NCBI GenBank assembly: GCA_007134625.1
Contig: SLKL01000035.1
Span: 1-10,874, forward strand
Reading direction: 5' to 3'
Length of the DNA: 10,874 bases
DNA from: Saprospiraceae bacterium
GTDB lineage: Bacteria > Bacteroidota > Bacteroidia > Chitinophagales > Saprospiraceae
Part shown: positions 7,715-10,874 of the stretch, piece after piece
Position numbering within the stretch: the stretch's first letter is position 1
Layout of the letters: each line of letters starts with the position of its first letter
Program-made: the position numbers and the translations under genes
Notes under the pieces: generated by a model
The model's input: the letters and a program-made list of their open reading frames with translations, nothing else
Database searches by the model: none
Told to the model about the DNA's origin: nothing

Positions 7715-7742
7715 CATTATCAATTGTCCATTATCCATTACT
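7715..7742. repeat. Second short heptamer array, CATTATC-like, 4 units
   Basis: Four adjacent 7-bp units: CATTATC, AATTGTC, CATTATC, CATTACT. They begin nine bases after the CTGGYTW array ends. The word recurs as CATTATCCATTG at about 7852-7863 and as CCATTAACAATTG at about 7992-8004. The same period with an unrelated word suggests a shared generating process for both arrays. Confidence 0.6.
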
Positions 7743-7756
7743 TGCCCTGCGGCGCC

Positions 7757-7779
7757 GAAGGGTCAACTTTCACCCTTTT
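7757..7779 (+). terminator. Possible weak intrinsic terminator downstream of the ABC operon
   Basis: A 6-bp stem AAGGGT (7758-7763) / ACCCTT (7772-7777), extendable by a G-T wobble, with an 8-nt loop CAACTTTC. It runs directly into a short T run (7776-7779). The site is 230 bp after the permease stop codon. The stem is short and the T tract only four bases, so it may be no more than part of the repeat island. Confidence 0.25.
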
Positions 7780-8072
7780 ATCGTCAGTAAACTACATTTC
7801 ATTTCGTTCCCTTAGAGACAGGCAACTTTATGAACTTTCAACTTTTCTTTCATTATCCATTGCTTATCCTGCGATGTGGTGCGATGTTGTTCCTGTCGAA
7901 CCAAGCCTGCTTTTTCCCACTACACCAACTAGTTGGGTACAAGGCAAAGGTGGTGAATCGAACCAAGCGAAGCTTTAGTGAAGTCGAAGGATCCATTAAC
8001 AATTGATTTCAATTTCATTAGTTCTGCACCGCCCAATATAAAAAATATTGCTGCGGAATAAGATAATCACTC

Positions 8073-8858
8073 TTAAGTTACAAAAAAGTACCGGACCTCT
8101 TTATAAGGTTCGCCTTGACGGAAAAAAGTTTTACGAACAGGGAAAGCTCTTTGGTCGTATTCGATTTCTATGGTTATTAGTTCCTCTTCATCTCTGGACA
8201 GTTTTATCCTTTCAGGTCGATTACTGCGATCATATTCATAAACAGCATGCATCACCTCAGAGAACTGACCCTCCCCCCGTTTCTCTAATTTGGTTACCTC
8301 ATCTACCCTGTTGGATTGATAGGAAAGATGGTAATGTATCTCCTGCTTTTGGGGATTTTGAATAGAAATCTCAAGTGGTCTTCCGCCGGGAGTGAAGTAA
8401 AAGTTCATCTCTAAGCCTTTACCATCTTTGAATTGGGGACGGTTAAAATAATTTACGTACTTTGTTTCACTAAAAATATTTTCTCTATTAATCAAACCTT
8501 GAAAACTTCGTTGGTTCACCTTTCTGCGTAGAAACAACTCCTCCATTACATAAGTAAAACTATACTCTACTTCAGCCTTAAAAGGGTCAGAATGAGACCA
8601 CGAAGTATCTACTTCTCCTGTCAAAATAAGGACGGGAAGTCCATTGTGATCAAAAGTATATTTCCGCAATTCAGCTGATGTATTCTCCTTTTTAATAATT
8701 AATTCGTAAATTTCCTCAATAGAATTGGAGACAACCCAGCTATTGTTCTCCCTGACCGTCATTAGATCTTTTCCAAAAAAGTTATGAACTATCTGCCCCT
8801 CCAATTCAATAGAGTAATAAAAGAAATAGATAAAAAAAATCAAGTAATACTTGAGCAT
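8073..8858 (-). CDS. Unrecognised exported protein with YD-like beta-hairpin repeats
   Basis: A 261-residue protein I cannot place in a named family. Residues 1-21 are strongly hydrophobic and aromatic (YYLIFFIYFFYY) and serve as a signal peptide or N-terminal anchor, with likely cleavage near EGQ at 20-22. The rest is rich in beta-strands and shows at least five copies of a strand-turn-strand pattern resembling YD/RHS repeats or MORN-like units: residues 64-79 (YTFDHNGLPVLIL core), 150-165 (FYFTPGGRPLEIS), 174-189 (HLSYQSNRVDEVT), 205-219 (YEYDRSNRPERIKL) and 230-244 (IEYDQRAFPVRKT). It has no cysteine, no lipobox and no T9SS sorting tail, so a periplasmic or surface location is inferred only from the signal. 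It converges on the repeat island and is divergent from the T9SS protein. A good Bacteroidota-type promoter precedes it. Confidence 0.75.
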   Translation of the reverse strand: MLKYYLIFFIYFFYYSIELEGQIVHNFFGKDLMTVRENNSWVVSNSIEEIYELIIKKENTSAELRKYTFDHNGLPVLILTGEVDTSWSHSDPFKAEVEYSFTYVMEELFLRRKVNQRSFQGLINRENIFSETKYVNYFNRPQFKDGKGLEMNFYFTPGGRPLEISIQNPQKQEIHYHLSYQSNRVDEVTKLEKRGEGQFSEVMHAVYEYDRSNRPERIKLSRDEEELITIEIEYDQRAFPVRKTFFRQGEPYKEVRYFFVT

Positions 8859-8912
8859 AAAAAGTCAATTCTAGTTAGGAAACTACCTTTTCAAGAGCTG
8901 ATAGTTAAAAAA

Positions 8913-8955
8913 CAAAAGTAAGCAAATTTAAAGAAAAAGAAATGATAGCCAACAA
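8913..8955 (-). promoter_or_regulatory. Bacteroidota-type promoter for the 8073-8858 gene
   Basis: Read on the minus strand, TTGTTG (8955-8950) is followed after exactly 19 bp by TAAATTTG (8930-8923), an exact match to the TAnnTTTG -7 element of the Bacteroidota primary sigma factor with its TTG-type -33 element. A second exact -7 match, TACTTTTG (8920-8913), lies 10 bp further down. Transcription would start about 50-60 bp before the Met codon at 8858. The site lies within the 163-bp divergent region shared with the T9SS protein gene. Confidence 0.5.
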
Positions 8956-9021
8956 TTAGAAAGCTTCAATCCGTACTTGTTAGTAAATTATTCATCACTT
9001 TTCACTTTAAAAACTTTAAAC

Positions 9022-10605
9022 ATGAAAACGACTTTTTTAACAACTTTCTGGAGTATTTTTATTTCTACACTTATTTTCTCCAATATCACTATTTCAGGCT
9101 ATCTTATTGATGAAGACGGGAATGGTGTTGCACAACACGAAGTTATTTTGAAGATAAACTGGGGAACCAATGTGTCTGACCACCTTGCACTAATTACCGG
9201 TAATAACGGTGGATTTAAAGTTGACCTAAACGAAGAAAACATTAACGGAGCCCAAGTTTCTTTCAGATATGAAAATTGCGACAATCAAATGGTCGTAGTT
9301 GAAGAGAGGCTTGCACCCAATCAAAATCAATTGAGCACTAAACTTGATTACTGCACTGAAAATAAAGAGGAGCGTTGCGCTGTAAGGGTGAGAAAAATAA
9401 GAAATAATGATGGACAAATCACACTGAAGGCAATAGGGAAGGGTGCGGAGCCATTTAGATTTATTTGGAGTGACGGCTCAACAGGAGAGACCACTACCCT
9501 TCCTGAAGATGGTTCATTTTGTGTTACCATGACTGACGCTAATGGTTGTACTGCAAGATTTTGTGATGATATTACAAAACCCAAAGAATGTGTTGTACAA
9601 ATAAAAAGATTACCTGCTAATAGGTCAATGCTTGGCTTTTTCCTTACTATCCAAGCCCGACCAGGAGATAAAATCGAGCAGATTCGATGGAATACGGGTG
9701 ACACAAGCAAAATAATCAGAGTAGATGAACCCGGTCGTTATTGTGTTACAGTTGTTTTTAGCAATGGTTGTGTTGCAGAAACATGTATATGGATAGGGAG
9801 GCCCATAACTGATCCGGATTGTATCAAAGCCAGAGTCTCAGTCAATTATTCATCAGACATAAGATATGCTGATTTAGTGGTTCATTACGATCCTTCACAA
9901 AATCTTGAATTTCTGTGGAGCACCGGAGAAACTACTGATCAAATAAGAGTTACAGAATCGGGTATATACACTGTAATTATTACTGACATTGAAAATGATT
10001 GTAGAATAATCAGAAGAGTTTTTGTTCAATTTAAACGTTGTGAGGTCGAAATTCAAGTTAGGGAAAATTTAACAGGATGGACACTAACTGCCGTAACTCC
10101 TTTCAGTAATAACACTCCGGTAAGGTATCGATGGAGTACAGGAGAAACAACCCCTTCCATTCTTGTTTTAGACCCTAAACAAACGTATTGTGTTATGGTT
10201 ATTACAAGAACATGTAAGACAAGAGCTTGTGTCGATCTTTCCCGAAATTTGAATGGAGGCTTTGATTACCACTTAACAAGCGGGGATGAGAGAAATACAG
10301 AGACAACTGAAGTAATGGACTATTCTTCAGGAAAAACTAACCTATCCATTGATACAGAATTAATAATATACCCTAATCCGGCACAAAACTTTATTCATAT
10401 ATCCAGTAATCAAAGTATTGATGCGGGTGCTACAATCAATGTGGTGGATATGCAAGGTAGAATTATTATGCATCAGCAAATTAATCAGGAAATAAATGCC
10501 AATGAGTCCTTGCGGTTAAATATTTCAGAAATTCCAAGCGGGCTATACAATTTAAGTATTAAAAATGGAAAACATTGGAGCCAAGAGAAATTATTAGTAC
10601 ATTGA
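9022..10605 (+). CDS. T9SS-secreted protein with four Cys-rich WSTGETT repeats
   Basis: A 527-residue exported protein. I start it at 9022 because MKTTFLTTFWSIFISTLIFS gives a proper signal peptide at once; the upstream ATG at 8977 adds 15 residues before it. Residues about 23-110 resemble a carboxypeptidase-regulatory-like beta-sandwich (ISGYLIDEDGNGV with NNGGFKVDL). Four immunoglobulin/PKD- or SprB-like repeats follow, at about 119-181, 190-255, 267-335 and 340-403. Each has a central WS(T/D)G motif (Trp149, 223, 299, 371), a GxYCVTV-type strand and an NGC turn. After a polar linker (405-445), residues 447-527 form a type A T9SS sorting domain: LIIYPNPAQNFIHI, VVDMQGRII, IPSGLYNLSI and a final KLLVH. 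It should be exported by Sec, then carried across the outer membrane and attached or released. Its binding target is unknown; adhesion or matrix function is inference. Confidence 0.9.
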   Translation: MKTTFLTTFWSIFISTLIFSNITISGYLIDEDGNGVAQHEVILKINWGTNVSDHLALITGNNGGFKVDLNEENINGAQVSFRYENCDNQMVVVEERLAPNQNQLSTKLDYCTENKEERCAVRVRKIRNNDGQITLKAIGKGAEPFRFIWSDGSTGETTTLPEDGSFCVTMTDANGCTARFCDDITKPKECVVQIKRLPANRSMLGFFLTIQARPGDKIEQIRWNTGDTSKIIRVDEPGRYCVTVVFSNGCVAETCIWIGRPITDPDCIKARVSVNYSSDIRYADLVVHYDPSQNLEFLWSTGETTDQIRVTESGIYTVIITDIENDCRIIRRVFVQFKRCEVEIQVRENLTGWTLTAVTPFSNNTPVRYRWSTGETTPSILVLDPKQTYCVMVITRTCKTRACVDLSRNLNGGFDYHLTSGDERNTETTEVMDYSSGKTNLSIDTELIIYPNPAQNFIHISSNQSIDAGATINVVDMQGRIIMHQQINQEINANESLRLNISEIPSGLYNLSIKNGKHWSQEKLLVH

Positions 10606-10692
10606 TAGCCAATTTTTGAGAAAAAAACTTAAATTTACCTGAAATAACTTAATTTATTAAGAGCAAGTATTTTAATTTTTAGTCAGAATTCA

Positions 10693-10874
10693 ATGCATAT
10701 TGAACAAAATTTAATTGATCAGTGTATTGCCAAAAATCAAAGGGCACAACAGGCTTTATTCGAAGCCTGTTTCCCTTTTTTAATTAAAATTTGTCGCTCT
10801 TACAGTAGAGATGATCAGGAAGCCATGAGTTATCTGAATGGCGGCTTTTATAAAATTTTGAAAGGATTAAAAAA
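10693..10874 (+). CDS. Probable ECF sigma-70 family factor, N-terminal part (cut by window end)
   Basis: An open frame from the ATG at 10693 to the window edge, giving 60 residues. It reads as sigma region 1.2/2.1-2.2 of an ECF sigma factor: LIDQCIAKNQRAQQALFEAC (8-27), then PFLIKICRSYSRDDQEAM, then YLNGGFYKILKGLK. This matches the usual pattern of aspartate-rich helix, LxxGFxKIFxxL and following residues. Bacteroidota ECF factors often have LNDGF or LNEGF where classical ones have QExF, so LNGGF fits that variant. Regions 2.3-4, which bind DNA, lie beyond the window. It starts 87 bp after the T9SS protein on the same strand; an AT-rich 14-bp palindrome CTTAAT-TT-ATTAAG (10648-10661) lies in that gap. 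No anti-sigma gene can be seen. Confidence 0.72.
   Translation, partial: MHIEQNLIDQCIAKNQRAQQALFEACFPFLIKICRSYSRDDQEAMSYLNGGFYKILKGLK

Larger units (their letters stand above)
7527..8072. other. 546-bp gene-free repeat island
   Basis: The gap between the permease stop and the convergent hypothetical gene holds no convincing gene. From left to right it contains about 95 bp of plain sequence; the CTGGYTW heptamer array (7623-7706); a short CATTATC-like heptamer array (7715-7742); a hairpin (7757-7778); several CAACTTT words (7764, 7823, 7839); two copies of GCGATGT (7871, 7881); a duplicated TCGAACCAAGC (7896-7906 and 7958-7968); a perfect 12-bp palindrome CCAACTAGTTGG (7925-7936); and a 6-bp inverted repeat CAATAT/ATATTG with an A5 loop (8034-8050). 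Three overlapping open frames of 72-121 codons read through the first part only because a 7-bp period shifts frame without creating stops. Confidence 0.8.

Noticed and set aside
7951..7966. tRNA T-arm-like sequence (GGTTCGATTCACC on the minus strand)
   Set aside because: It cannot form a 5-bp T stem with a 7-nt loop, and no acceptor, D or anticodon arm can be found around it.
7572..7978. Three overlapping plus-strand open frames of 72-121 codons
   Set aside because: They run through the heptamer array, whose 7-bp period cycles all three frames without stops. The peptides are Trp/Leu/Ser repeats with no start context, and three frames cannot all be genes.
8048..8365. 105-codon plus-strand open frame
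   Set aside because: It lies almost wholly antisense to the 8073-8858 gene, which has a signal peptide, internal repeats and a promoter.
8943..10612. 10-bp direct repeat TGATAGCCAA flanking the T9SS gene (8943-8952 and 10603-10612)
   Set aside because: A 10-bp match is expected by chance in a stretch this long, the second copy overlaps the stop codon, and there is no transposase or inverted terminal repeat.

Overview
The window looks like a chromosomal segment of a Bacteroidota bacterium, probably from the Saprospirales/Saprospiraceae-like part of the phylum. Three things support the phylum: a secreted protein with a type IX secretion (T9SS) C-terminal sorting domain, a PorT-type outer-membrane beta-barrel protein, and start codons without convincing Shine-Dalgarno sites. 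One promoter also fits the Bacteroidota pattern (TTG, 19 bp, TAnnTTTG). Placement below phylum level is inference. There are no phage, IS, CRISPR, tRNA or rRNA genes.

Layout. On the left, two minus-strand genes lie in tandem: an outer-membrane beta-barrel protein (469-1197), followed downstream by a small double zinc-ribbon protein (85-408). Divergent from them is a 594-residue AbgT-family transporter (1451-3235). Next comes a tight plus-strand cluster at 3355-7526 with gaps of 7 bp and 8 bp and one 1-bp overlap: a DUF1015 protein, a COG0402 metal-dependent amidohydrolase/deaminase, a lipoprotein substrate-binding subunit of the ABC_sub_bind (TrpX-like) family, and its membrane permease. No ATP-binding subunit follows, although importers of this type need one.

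The 546 bp after the permease hold no gene. They contain a 12-unit heptanucleotide tandem array, a second shorter heptamer array, a weak hairpin and other low-complexity fragments. On the far side is a minus-strand gene for an unrecognised exported protein with YD-like beta-hairpin repeats (8073-8858), with a good Bacteroidota promoter. Divergent from it is a T9SS-secreted protein with four Cys-rich WSTGETT-type repeats (9022-10605). The window ends inside the N-terminal part of a probable ECF sigma factor (10693 onward).

How the genes may work together. The four-gene cluster reads as uptake plus hydrolytic processing of a small molecule: binding protein and permease bring it in, and the amidohydrolase deaminates or hydrolyses it. 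DUF1015 proteins are of uncertain function. The substrate cannot be told from sequence. The most interesting points are the undefined pathway of this cluster with its missing ATPase, the heptamer-repeat island directly after it, and the coordinated loss of two cysteines in one repeat of the T9SS protein, which predicts a disulfide pairing.
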